DNA of 64,000 nt, taken from assembly GCA_040954595.2 (NCBI GenBank), contig CM082595.2:9424001-9488000 (forward strand), given 5' to 3'. Below, in pieces: positions 14,576 to 26,136 of the stretch (position 1 is the stretch's first letter; each line of letters starts with the position of its first letter). The translations under genes were made by a program, and so were the position numbers. Below the pieces are notes generated by a model. The model searched no databases. It saw only the letters and a list, made by a program, of their open reading frames with translations, and was not told where the DNA came from. This DNA comes from Balanoglossus misakiensis (taxonomy: Eukaryota; Hemichordata).

Positions 14576-17341
14576 AATCATGGGTGAAAATCATCAAAAA
14601 ATGACAAATTTTCGACTTTGCAAAATCTCAACATTTCGTCGATTTTTGAAAAAAATCATGGGAGAAAATCATCAAAAAATGACAAATTTTCGACTTTGCA
14701 AAATCTCAACATTTCGTCGATTTTTGAAAAAAATCATGGGTGAAAATCATCAAAAAATGACAAATTTTCGACTTTGCAAAATCTCAACATTTCGTCGATT
14801 TTTGAAAAAAATCATGGCTGAAAATCATCAAAAATGACAAATTTTCGACTTTGCAAAATCTCGAAATTTCGTTAATTTTTGAAAAAATCATGGGTGAAAA
14901 TCATCAAAAAATTACAAATTTTCGACTTTGCAAAATCTCAAAATTTCGTCGATTTTGAAAAATATCATAGGTTCGTCGATTTTTAAAAAAAAAAACATGG
15001 GTGAAAATCATCAAAAAATGACAAATTTTTGACTTTGCAAAATCTCACAATTTCGTCGATTTTTGAAAAAAATCATGGGTGAAAATCATCAAAAAATGAC
15101 AAATTTTCGACTTTGCAAAATCTCAAAATTTCGTCGATTTTGAAAAAAACCATTGGGGGAAAATCATCAAAAAATGACAAATTATCGACTTTGCAAAATC
15201 TCACAATTTCGTCGATTTTTGAAAAAAATCATGGGTGAAAATCATCAAAAAATTACAAATTTTCGACTTTGCAAAATCTCAACATTTCGTCGATTTTTGA
15301 AAAAAAATCATGGGTGAAAATCATCAAAAAATGACAAATTTTCGACTTTGCAAAATCTCGAAATTTCGTCAATTTTTGAAAAAAATCATGGGTGAAAATC
15401 ATCAAAAAATGACAAATTTTCGACTTTGCAAAATCTCAACATTTCGTCGATTTTTGAAAAAAATCATGGGTGAAAATCATCAAAAAATGACAAATTTTCG
15501 ACTTTGCAAAATCTCAAAATTTCGTCAATTTTTGAAAAAATCATGGGTGAAAATCATCAAAAAATGACAAAATTTTCGACTTTGCAAAATCTCAAAATTT
15601 CGTCGATTTTGAAAAAAATCATAGGTTCGTCGATTTTAAAAAAAAAAACATGGGTGAAAATCATCAAAAAATGACAAATTTTCGACTTTGCAAAATCTCA
15701 AAATTTCGTCCATTTTAAAAAAAAAAAACATGGGGGAAAATCATCAAAAAATGACAAATTTTCGACTTTGCAAAATCTCAAAATTTCGTCGATTTTGAAA
15801 AAAACCATTGGGGGAAAATCATCAAAAATGACAAATTATCGACTTTGCAAAATCTCACAATTTCGTCGATTTTTGAAAAAAATCATGGGTGAAAATCATC
15901 AAAAAATTACAAATTTTCGTCTATGCAAAATCTCAAAATTTCGTAGATTTTTGAAAAAAATCATCGGTGAAAATCATCAAAAAATGACAAATTTTGAAAA
16001 AAAACGGGTGAAAATCATCAAAAAATGACACATTTTCGACTTTGCAAAATCTCAAAATTTCGTCGATTTTTGAAAAAAATCATGGGTAAAAATCATCAAA
16101 AATGACAAATTTTCGTCTTTGCAAAATCTCAAATTTTCGTCGATTTTTGAAAAAAAATAGAAGTTGAAAATCATCAAAAAATGACAAAATTTTCGACTTT
16201 GTAAAATCACAAAATTTCGTCGATTTTGAAAAAAATCATAGGTTCGTAGATTTAAAAAAAAAAAACATGGGTGAAAATCATCAAAAAATGACAAATTTTC
16301 GACTTTGCAAAATCTCACAATTTCGTCGATTTTTGAAAAAAATCATGGGAGAAAATCATCAAAAAATGACAAATTTTCGACTTTGCAAAATCTCAACATT
16401 TCGTCGATTTTTGAAAAAAATCATGGGTGAAAATCATCAAAAAATGACAAATTTTAGACTTTGCAAAATCTCAACATTTCGTCGATTTTTGAAAAAAATC
16501 ATGGCTGAAAATCATCAAAAATGACAAATTTTCGACTTTGCAAAATCTCGAAATTTCGTCGATTTTTGAAAAAAATCATGGGTGAAAATCATCAAAAAAT
16601 GACAAATTTTCGACTTTGCAAAATCTCAACATTTCGTCGATTTTTGAAAAAAATCATGGCTGAAAATCATCAAAAATGACAAATTTTCGACTTTGCAAAA
16701 TCTCGAAATTTCGTCAATTTTTGAAAAAATCATGGGTGAAAATCATCAAAAAATTACAAATTTTCGACTTTGCAAAATCTCAAAATTTCGTCGATTTTGA
16801 AGAAAACCATTGGGGGAAAATCATCAAAAAATGACAAATTATCGACTTTGCAAAATCTCTCAATTTCGTCGATTTTTGAAAAAAATCATGGGTGAAAATC
16901 ATCAAAAAATGACAAATTTTCGACTTTGCAAAATCTGAAAATTTCGTCGATTTTTGAAAAAAATCATGGGGGAAAATGATCAAAAAATGACAAATTTTCG
17001 ACTGCAAAATCTCAAAATTTCGTCAATTTTGAAAAAAATCATGGGTGAAAATCATCAAAAAATGACAATTTTTTTACTGCAAAATCTCAAAATTTCATCG
17101 ATTTTTGAAAAAAATCATGGGTGAAAATCATCAAAAAATGATAAATTTTCGACTTTGCAAAATCTCAAAATTTCGTCGATTTTTGAAGAAAATCAAGGGT
17201 GAAAATCATCAAAAAATGACAAAATTTTCGACTTTGTAAAATCACAAAATTTCGTCGATTTTTGAAAAAAAATCATGAATGAAAATCATCAAAAAATGAC
17301 AAAATTTTCGACTTTGAAAAATCACAAAATTTCGTCGATTT

Positions 17342-19745
17342 TTGAAAAAAATCATGGGTGAAAATCATGAAAAAATGACAAATTTTGAAAAAAAACCGGG
17401 TGAAAATTATCAAAAAATGACACATTTTCGACTTTGCAAAATCTCAACATTTAGTCGATTTTTGAAAAAAATCATGGTTGAAAATCATCAAAAAATGACA
17501 AAATTTTCGACTTTGCAAAATCTCAACATTTCGTCGATTTTTGAAAAAAAATCATGGGTGAAAATCATCAAAAAATGACAAATTTTCGACTTTGCAAAAT
17601 CTCAACATTTCGTCGATTTTTGAAAAAAATCATGGGTGAAAATCATCAAAAAATGACAAATTTTCGACTTCGCAAAATCTCAAAATTTCGTCGATTTTTG
17701 AAAAAAATCATGGGTGAAAATCATCAAAAAATGACACATTTTCGACTTTGCAAAATCTCAAAATTTCGTCGATTTTTGAAAAAAAATCATGGGTGAAAAT
17801 CATCAAAAAATGACAAATTTTGAAAAAAAACGGGTGAAAATCATCAAAAAATGACACATTTTCGACTTTGCAAAATCTCAAAATTTCGTCGATTTTTGAA
17901 GAAAATCATGGGTGAAAATCATCAAAAAATGACAAATTTTCGACTTTGCAAAATCTCAAAATTTCGTCGATTTTTGAAAAAAATCATGGGGGAAAATCAT
18001 CAAAAAATTACAAATTTTCGACTGCAAAATCTCAAAATTTCGTCGATTTTTGAAAAAATCATGGGTGAAAATCATGAAAAAATGACAAATTTTCGACTTT
18101 GCAAAATCTGAAAATTTCGTCGATTTTTGAAAAAAATCATGGGGGAAAATGATCAAAAAATGACAAATTTTCGACTGCAAAATCTCAAAATTTCGTCAAT
18201 TTTGAAAAAAATCATGGGTGAAAATCATCAAAAAATGACAATTTTTTTACTGCAAAATCTCAAAATTTCATCGATTTTTGAAAAAAATCATGGGTGAAAA
18301 TCATCAAAAAATTATAAATTTTCGACTTTGCAAAATCTCAAAATTTCGTCGATTTTTGAAGAAAATCAAGGGTGAAAATCATCAAAAAATGACAAAATTT
18401 TCGACTTTGTAAAATCACAAAATTTCGTCGATTTTTGAAAAAAAATCATGGTTGAAAATCATCAAAAAATGACAAAATTTTCGACTTTGAAAAATCACAA
18501 AATTTCGTCGATTTTTGAAAAAAATCATGGGTGAAAATCATGAAAAAATGACAAATTTTGAAAAAAAACGGGTGAAAATCATCAAAAAATGACACATTTT
18601 CGACTTTGCAAAATCTCAACATTTCGTCGATTTTTTAAAAAAAATTGTTGAAAATCATCAAAAAATGACAAATTTTCGACTTCGCAAAATCTCAAAATTT
18701 CGTCGATTTTTGAAAAAAATCATGGGTGAAAATCATCAAAAAATGACACATTTTCGACTTTGCAAAATCTCAAAATTTCGTCGATTTTTGAAAAAAAATC
18801 ATGGGTGAAAATCATCAAAAAATGACAAATTTTGAAAAAAAACGGGTGAAAATCATCAAAAAATGACACATTTTCGACTTTGCAAAATCTCAAAATTTCG
18901 TCGATTTTTGAAGAAAATCATGGGTGAAAATCATCAAAAAATGACAAATTTTCGACTTTGCAAAATCTCAAAATTTCGTCGATTTTTGAAAAAAATCATG
19001 GGGGAAAATCATCAAAAAATTACAAATTTTCGACTGCAAAATCTCAAAATTTCGTCGATTTTTGAAAAAATCATGGGTGAAAATCATGAAAAAATGACAA
19101 ATTTTCGACTTTGCAAAATCTGAAAATTTCGTCGATTTTTGAAAAAAATCATGGGGGAAAATGATCAAAAAATGACAAATTTTCGACTGCAAAATCTCAA
19201 AATTTCGTCAATTTTGAAAAAAATCATGGGTGAAAATCATCAAAAAATGACAATTTTTTTACTGCAAAATCTCAAAATTTCATCGATTTTTGAAAAAAAT
19301 CATGGGTGAAAATCATCAAAAAATGATAAATTTTCGACTTTGCAAAATCTCAAAATTTCGTCGATTTTTGAAGAAAATCAAGGGTGAAAATCATCAAAAA
19401 ATGACAAAATTTTCGACTTTGTAAAATCACAAAATTTCGTCGATTTTTGAAAAAAAATCATGGTTGAAAATCATCAAAAAATGACAAAATTTTCGACTTT
19501 GAAAAATCACAAAATTTCGTCGATTTTTGAAAAAAATCATGGGTGAAAATCATGAAAAAATGACAAATTTTGAAAAAAAAACGGGTGAAAATCATCAAAA
19601 AATGACACATTTTCGACTTTGCAAAATCTCAACATTTAGTCGATTTTTGAAAAAAATCATGGTTGAAAATCATCAAAAAATGACAAAATTTTCGACTTTG
19701 CAAAATCTCAACATTTCGTCGATTTTTGAAAAAAATCATGGGTGA
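17342..19745 (+). repeat. Higher-order satellite repeat, period about 1012 bp
   Basis: Landmarks at 17851/18863, 17956/18968 and 18515/19527 are separated by 1012 bp. An earlier related landmark at 17342 lies 1173 bp before 18515. The unit contains a rare monomer lacking ctt (tttcgactgcaaaatc), a caattttttta variant and the shortened acggg monomer. Confidence 0.75.
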
Positions 19746-22700
19746 AAATCATCAAAAAATGACAAATTTTCGACTTTGCAAAATCTCAACATTTCGTCGA
19801 TTTTTGAAAAAAATCATGGGTGAAAATCATCAAAAAATGACAAATTTTCGACTTCGCAAAATCTCAAAATTTCGTCGATTTTTGAAAAAAATCATGGGTG
19901 AAAATCATCAAAAAATGACACATTTTCGACTTTGCAAAATCTCAAAATTTCGTCGATTTTTGAAAAAAATCATGGGTGAAAATCATCAAAAAATGACACA
20001 TTTTCGACTTTGCAAAATCTCAAAATTTCGTCGATTTTTGAAAAAAAATAATGGGTGAAAATCATCAAAAAATGACACATTTTCGACTTTGCAAAATCTC
20101 AAAATTTCGTCGATTTTTGAAAAAAAATCATGGGTGAAAATCATCAAAAAATGACAAATTTTGAAAAAAAACGGGTGAAAATCATCAAAAAATGACACAT
20201 TTTCGACTTTGCAAAATCTCAAAATTTCGTCGATTTTTGAAAAAAAATCATGGGTGAAAATCATCAAAAAATGACAAATTTGCGTCTTTGCAAAATCTCA
20301 AAATTTCGTCGATTTTTGAAAAAAATCATGGGTGAAAATCATCAAAAAATGACAAATTTTCGACTTTGCAAAATCTCAAAATTTCGTCGATTTTGAAAAA
20401 AATCATAGGTTCGTCGATTTTAAAAAAAAAACATGGGTGAAAATCATCAAAAAATGACAAATTTTTCGACTTTGCAAAATCTCACAATTTCGTCGATTTT
20501 TGAAAAAAATCATGGGAGAAAATCATCAAAAAATGACAAATGTTCGACTTTGCAAAATCTCAACATTTCGTCGATTTTTGAAAAAAATCATGGGTGAAAA
20601 TCATCAAAAAATGACAAATTTTCGACTGTGCAAAATCTCAAAATTTCGTCAATTTTTGAAAAAAATCAGGGGTAAAAATCATCAAAAAATGACAAATTTT
20701 CTTCTTTGCTAAATCTCAAAATTTCGTCGGTTTTTGAAAAATAATATTGGTGAAAATCATCAAAAAATGACAAATTTTCGACTTTGCAAAATCTCAAAAT
20801 TTCGTCCATTTTTGAAAAAAAATCATGGGTAAAAATCATCAAAAAATGACAAATTTTCGTCTTTGCAAAATCTCAAAATTTCGTCCATTTAAAAAAAAAA
20901 CATGGGGGAAAATCATCAAAAAATGACAAATTTTCGACTTTGCAAAATCTCAAAATTTCGTCGATTTTGAAAAAAAATAATGGTTGAAAATTATCAAAAA
21001 ATGACAAATTTTCGACTTTGCAAAATCTCAAAATTTCGTCGATTTTTGAAAAAAAATCATGGGTGAAAATCATCAAAAAATGACAAATTTTCGTCTTTGC
21101 AAAATCTCAAAATTTTGTCCATTTTTGAATAAAAATCATGGGTAAAAATCATCAAAAATGACAAATTTTCGTCTTTGCAAAATCTCAAATTTTCGTCGAT
21201 TTTTGAAAAAAAATCATGGTTGAAAATCATCAAAAAATGACAAAATTTTCGACTTTGTAAAATCAAAAAATTTCGTCGATTTTGAAAAAAATCATAGGTT
21301 CGTCGATTTTTAAAAAAAAAACATGAGTGAAAATCATCAAAAAATGACACATTTTTGATTATGCAAAATCTCAAAATTTCGTCGATTTTTGAAAAAAAAT
21401 CATGGGTGAAAATCATCAAAAAATAACAAATTTTCGACTTTGCAAAATCTCAAAATTTCGTCGATTTTTGAAAAAAATCATGGGTGAAAATCATCAAAAA
21501 ATGACAAATTTTCGACTTTGCAAAATCTCAAAATTTCGTCGATTTTGAAAAAAAACATTGGGGGAAAATCATCAAAAAATGACAAATTATCGACTTTGCA
21601 AAATCTCACAATTTCGTCGATTTTTGAAAAAAATCATGGGTGAAAATCATCAAAAAATGACAAATTTTCGACTTTGCAAAATCTCAACATTTCGTCGATT
21701 TTTGAAAAAAATCATGGGTGAAAATCATCAAAAAATGACAAATTTTCGACTTTGCAAAATCTCAAAATTTCGTCAATTTTTAAAAAAATCATGGGTGAAA
21801 ATCATCAAAAAATGACAAATTTTCGACTTTGCAAAATCTCAACATTTCGTCGATTTTTGAAAAAAATCATGGGTGAAAATCATCAAAAAATGACAAATTA
21901 TCGACTTTGCAAAATCTCACAATTTCGTCGATTTTTGAAAAAAATCATGGGTGAAAATCATCAAAAAATGACAAATTTTCGACTGTGCAAAATCTCAAAA
22001 TTTCGTCGATATTAGAAAAAAAATCATGGTTGAAAATCATCAAAAAATGACAAAATTTTCGACTTTGCAAAATCACACAATTTCGTCGATTTTGAAAAAA
22101 ATCATAGGTTCGTCGATTTTAAAAAAAAAAAACATGGGTGAAAATCATCAAAAAATGACAAATTTTCGACTTTGCAAAATCTCAAAATTTCGTCGATTTT
22201 TGAAAAAAATCATGGGTGAAAATCATCAAAAAATGACAAATTTTCGACTTTGCAAAATCTCACAATTTCGTCGATTTTTGAAAAAAATCATGGGAGAAAA
22301 TCATCAAAAAATGACAAATTTTCGACTTTGCAAAATCTCAACATTTCGTCGATTTTTGAAAAAAATCATGGGTGAAAATCATCAAAAAATGACAAATTTT
22401 CGACTGTGCAAAATCTCAAAATTTCGTCGATTTTAGAAAAAAAATCATGGTTGAAAATCATCAAAAAATGACAAAATTTTCGACTTTGCAAAATCTTAAA
22501 ATTTCGTCGATTTTTGAAAAAAAATCATGGGTGAAAATGATCAAAAAATGACACATTTTCGACTTTGCAAAATCTAAAAATTTCGTCGATTTTTGAAAAA
22601 AAATCATGGGTAAAAATCATCAAAAAATGACAAATTTTCGACTTTGCAAAATCTCACAATTTCGTCGATTTTTGAAAAAAATCATGGGTGAAAATCATCA

Positions 22701-24877
22701 AAAAATTACAAATTTTCGACTTTGCAAAATCTCAACATTTCGTCGATTTTTGAAAAAAAATCATGGGTGAAAATCATGAAAAAATGACACATTTTCGACT
22801 TTGAAAAATCTAAAAATTTCGTCGATTTTTGAAAAAAATCATGGGTGAAAATCATCAAAAAATTACAAATTTTCGACTTTGCAAAATCTCAAAATTTCGT
22901 CGATTTTGAAAAAAATCATAGGTTCGTCGATTTTAAAAAAAAAACATGGGTGAAAATCATCAAAAAATGACAAATTTTCGACTTTGCAAAATCTCACAAT
23001 TTCGTCGATTTTTGAAAAAAATCATGGGAGAAAATCATCAAAAAATGACAAATTTTCGACTTTGCAAAATCTCAACATTTCGTCGATTTTTGAAAAAAAT
23101 CATGGGTGAAAATCATCAAAAAATGACAAATTTTCGACTGTGCAAAATCTCAAAATTTCGTCAATTTTTGAAAAAAATCAGGGGTAAAAATCATCAAAAA
23201 ATGACAAATTTTCTTCTTTGCTAAATCTCAAAATTTCGTCGGTTTTTGAAAAATAATATTGGTGAAAATCATCAAAAAATGACAAATTTTCGACTTTGCA
23301 AAATCTCAAAATTTCGTCCATTTTTGAAAAAAAATCATGGGTAAAAATCATCAAAAAATGACAAATTTTCGTCATTGCAATATCTCAAAATTTCGTCCAT
23401 TTAAAAAAAAAACATGGGGGAAAATCATCAAAAAATGACAAATTTTCGACTTTGCAAAATCTCAAAATTTCGTCGATTTTGAAAAAAAATAATGGTTGAA
23501 AATTATCAAAAAATGACAAATTTTCGACTTTGCAAAATCTCAAAATTTCGTCGATTTTTGAAAAAAAATCATGGGTGAAAATCATCAAAAAATGACAAAT
23601 TTTCGTCTTTGCAAAATCTCAAAATTTCGTCCATTTTTGAATAAAAATCATGGGTAAAAATCATCAAAAATGACAAATTTTCGTCTTTGCAAAATCTCAA
23701 ATTTTCGTCAATTTTTGAAAAAAAATCATGGTTGAAAATCATCAAAAAATGACAAAATTTTCGACTTTGTAAAATCAAAAAATTTCGTCGATTTTGAAAA
23801 AAACCATTGGGGGAAAATCATCAAAAAATGACAAATTATCGACTTTGCAAAATCTCACAATTTCGTCGATTTTTGAAAAAAATCATGGGTGAAAATCATC
23901 AAAAAATGACAAATTTTCGACTTTGCAAAATCTCAAAATTTCGTCGATTTTGAAAAAAATCATAGGTTCGTCGATTTTAAAAAAAAAACATGGGTGAAAA
24001 TCATCAAAAAATGACAAATTTTTCGACTTTGCAAAATCTCACAATTTCGTCGATTTTTGAAAAAAATCATGGGAGAAAATCATCAAAAAATGACAAATTT
24101 TCGACTTTGCAAAATCTCAACATTTCGTCGATTTTTGAAAAAAAACATTGGGGGAAAATCATCAAAAAATGACAAATTATCGACTTTGCAAAATCTCACA
24201 ATTTCGTCGATTTTTGAAAAAAATCATGGGTGAAAATCATCAAAAAATTACAAATTTTCGACTTTGCAAAATCTCAACATTTCGTCGATTTTTGAAAAAA
24301 ATCATGGGTGAAAATCATCAAAAAATGACAAATTTTCGACTTTGCAAAATCTCAAAATTTCGTCAATTTTTGAAAAAATCATGGGTGAAAATCATCAAAA
24401 AATGACAAATTTTCGACTTTGCAAAATCTCAACATTTCGTCGATTTTTGAAAAAAATCATGGGTGAAAATCATCAAAAAATGACAAATTATCGACTTTGC
24501 AAAATCTCACAATTTCGTCGATTTTTGAAAAAAATCATGGGTGAAAATCATCAAAAAATGACAAATTTTCGACTGTGCAAAATCTCAAAATTTCGTCGAT
24601 TTTAGAAAAAAAATCATGGTTGAAAATCATCAAAAAATGACAAAATTTTCGACTTTGCAAAATCACACAATTTCGTCGATTTTGAAAAAAATCATAGGTT
24701 CGTCGATTTAAAAAAAAAAAAACATGGGTGAAAATCATCAAAAAATGACAAATTTTCGACTTTGCAAAATCTCAAAATTTCGTCGATTTTTGAAAAAAAT
24801 CATGGGTGAAAATCATCAAAAAATGACAAATTTTCGACTTTGCTAAATCTCAAAATTTCGTCGGTTTTTGAAAAATA

Positions 24878-25180
24878 CCACGGAATTCTTTTTACCAGCA
24901 CCAAACGGCAAACTGGCAACATCGTATTTCTTTCATGCCAGCAACGCGTTATCTCTAAAATTGTAACAACGTCACAATGTACTAGACAGAGAGGCGTCCC
25001 CCATCCCAATTGCGCAGTTGAAGTACGTGCGTGTTGAGAGAGAGACGTGAACAGAAAGGGGTAGGAGACTGACTTGAACACGGACGACGAGAGTTGTTTA
25101 GCGTGTCGAACGCTGCTCTACGAAGCTTGTAGTTACCTACTGACCGGGACATTTGCGCTTGAACGGACTGGGTTCCTCCC
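24878..25180 (+). repeat. Left inverted arm of the fold-back element
   Basis: The arm begins ccacggaattc and ends gggttcctccc. It pairs with 25856-26136 in opposite orientation. About 60 bp near 25050-25110 (after gagagagacgtg) has no partner in the right arm. Confidence 0.8.
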
Positions 25181-25855
25181 GATTGCCGCACGCCGGCGGG
25201 TATGAAAGTGTAGGCTAAGACGTCGATCCACCGGCCGGCTGCACTGTTCCCAACATTACCAGCTCCACGCCACTTTGAGCTGCACCGCGGTCGGATATCC
25301 CACCCCGGCTGCCGGACAGCATATGAAGGTGTCTGAGGCCTTTTCTAGTCAAAACTTTGGGGTTTTCGGAATGGGAAATAGCGGAACAAGAACATGGATA
25401 TATACTAAATCATGAACGCCAAACAAACACGTTGAAAAAGCCAGATCTGAAAAATTCATGTGGCGTCCGCCGCTGGGCGCATTGACGCGTCAACGTTTTT
25501 TTTCAAACAACGTAACCTGTCACGATTGCTGCCACAAACAACAAGTTCGTGCGTAGGTCGAGAAAGTTCTCAAGCGGCCGGGTGATCGCGGCAAGGTTAG
25601 CGGCGGCCTCGCACGCCCGAATTTGCCACAAAACTATCAGTCCACACAGCAATGCCGTTCAAACTCTTCCGTCGTATTTATTTCAACACAAATTCAGAAT
25701 ACAACACGGCAGTTTGGTACGTCGTCTCTATCCTACACTGCTAATTCTCATCTCAATCTCTAAAAAAGTTCAACAGACGGGATACACTGCAACCCGCGGC
25801 ACTAGGAACGGCAAAATTCACGTCTCTGCTTCACAGGAATCTACCGACCTGAAGT
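25181..25855. other. Unique interior of the fold-back element
   Basis: This is about 675 bp of moderately GC-rich sequence with no convincing coding region. The open frames here are short and cross the arm boundary. It looks like internal filler of a non-autonomous element. Confidence 0.5.
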
Positions 25856-26136
25856 GGGAGGAACCCAGTCCGTTCAAGTACAAATGTCCCGGTAAGAAGG
25901 TAACTACGAGCTTCCTAGAGCAGCGTTCGAGTCGACACGTCTCTCTCAACACGCACGGACTTCAACTGCGCAATAGGGATGGGGGGGGGGGGGGCGCCTC
26001 TTTGTCTACTAAATTGTGACGTTGTTACAATTTTAGAGATAACGTGTCGGGCCCCCTCAAAGAAAGCCGGTGGCCCCCTCAAAGAAAGCCGGTGTTGCTA
26101 GTTTGGCATTTGTTGCTAGTATTCTGAATATCGTAG
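25856..26136 (-). repeat. Right inverted arm of the fold-back element
   Basis: This arm is the reverse partner of 24878-25180. It has gained a run of 14 G at 25981-25994 and a tandem duplication of ggccccctcaaagaaagccg (about 26050-26094), both absent from the left arm. Confidence 0.8.

Larger units (their letters stand above)
1..24877 (+). repeat. 78-bp AT-rich satellite array, block 1 (open at left edge)
   Basis: This is a continuous head-to-tail tandem array. The monomer is 78 bp and can be read as three 26-bp thirds beginning atgggtgaaaatcatc, aaattttcgactttgc and aatttcgtcgattttt. All monomers lie in the same orientation. Common variants are cgac/cgtc in the second third, tctcaaaa/tctcaaca/tctcacaa/tctcgaaa before the last third, cgtcga/cgtcaa/cgtcca in the last third, and A-run length changes after ttttg. 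Two length variants recur: a 108-bp form carrying an extra cataggttcgtcgatttt piece, and a shortened form joining acaaattttgaaaa to acgggtgaaaatc. The array starts before base 1. Because 78 is divisible by three, long open frames appear on both strands, but they end wherever A-runs change length, so I do not call genes here. Confidence 0.98.
24878..26136. mobile_element. Fold-back DNA element with long TIRs, TA target duplication, inside the satellite
   Basis: This 1259-bp segment interrupts a satellite monomer. On the left the monomer reads cggtttttgaaaaata and stops. On the right, after a second ta, it resumes as atatgggtgaaaatc. The undisturbed monomer variant cggtttttgaaaaataatatggg occurs in pieces elsewhere in the array (for example around 29406), so the empty site is known and the target duplication is TA (24876-24877 and 26137-26138). 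The arms 24878-25180 and 25856-26136 are imperfect inverted repeats of about 280-300 bp: accagcaccaaacggc on the left pairs with the reverse of gccatttgttgctagt-like sequence on the right, and gagataacg, attgcgcagttgaag and cggactgggttcctccc are shared. No transposase frame is present. The TA duplication fits a Tc1/mariner-like non-autonomous element, but family assignment is inference. Confidence 0.85.

Noticed and set aside
276-24605. Many open frames on both strands of the satellite as real genes
   Set aside because: They are a by-product of a stop-poor 78-bp (26-codon) repeat, end wherever an A-run changes length, and vary freely at all codon positions.
25549-26019. 156-residue frame in the fold-back element
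   Set aside because: It crosses from the unique core into the inverted arm and through the G14 run, and shows no transposase or other motif.
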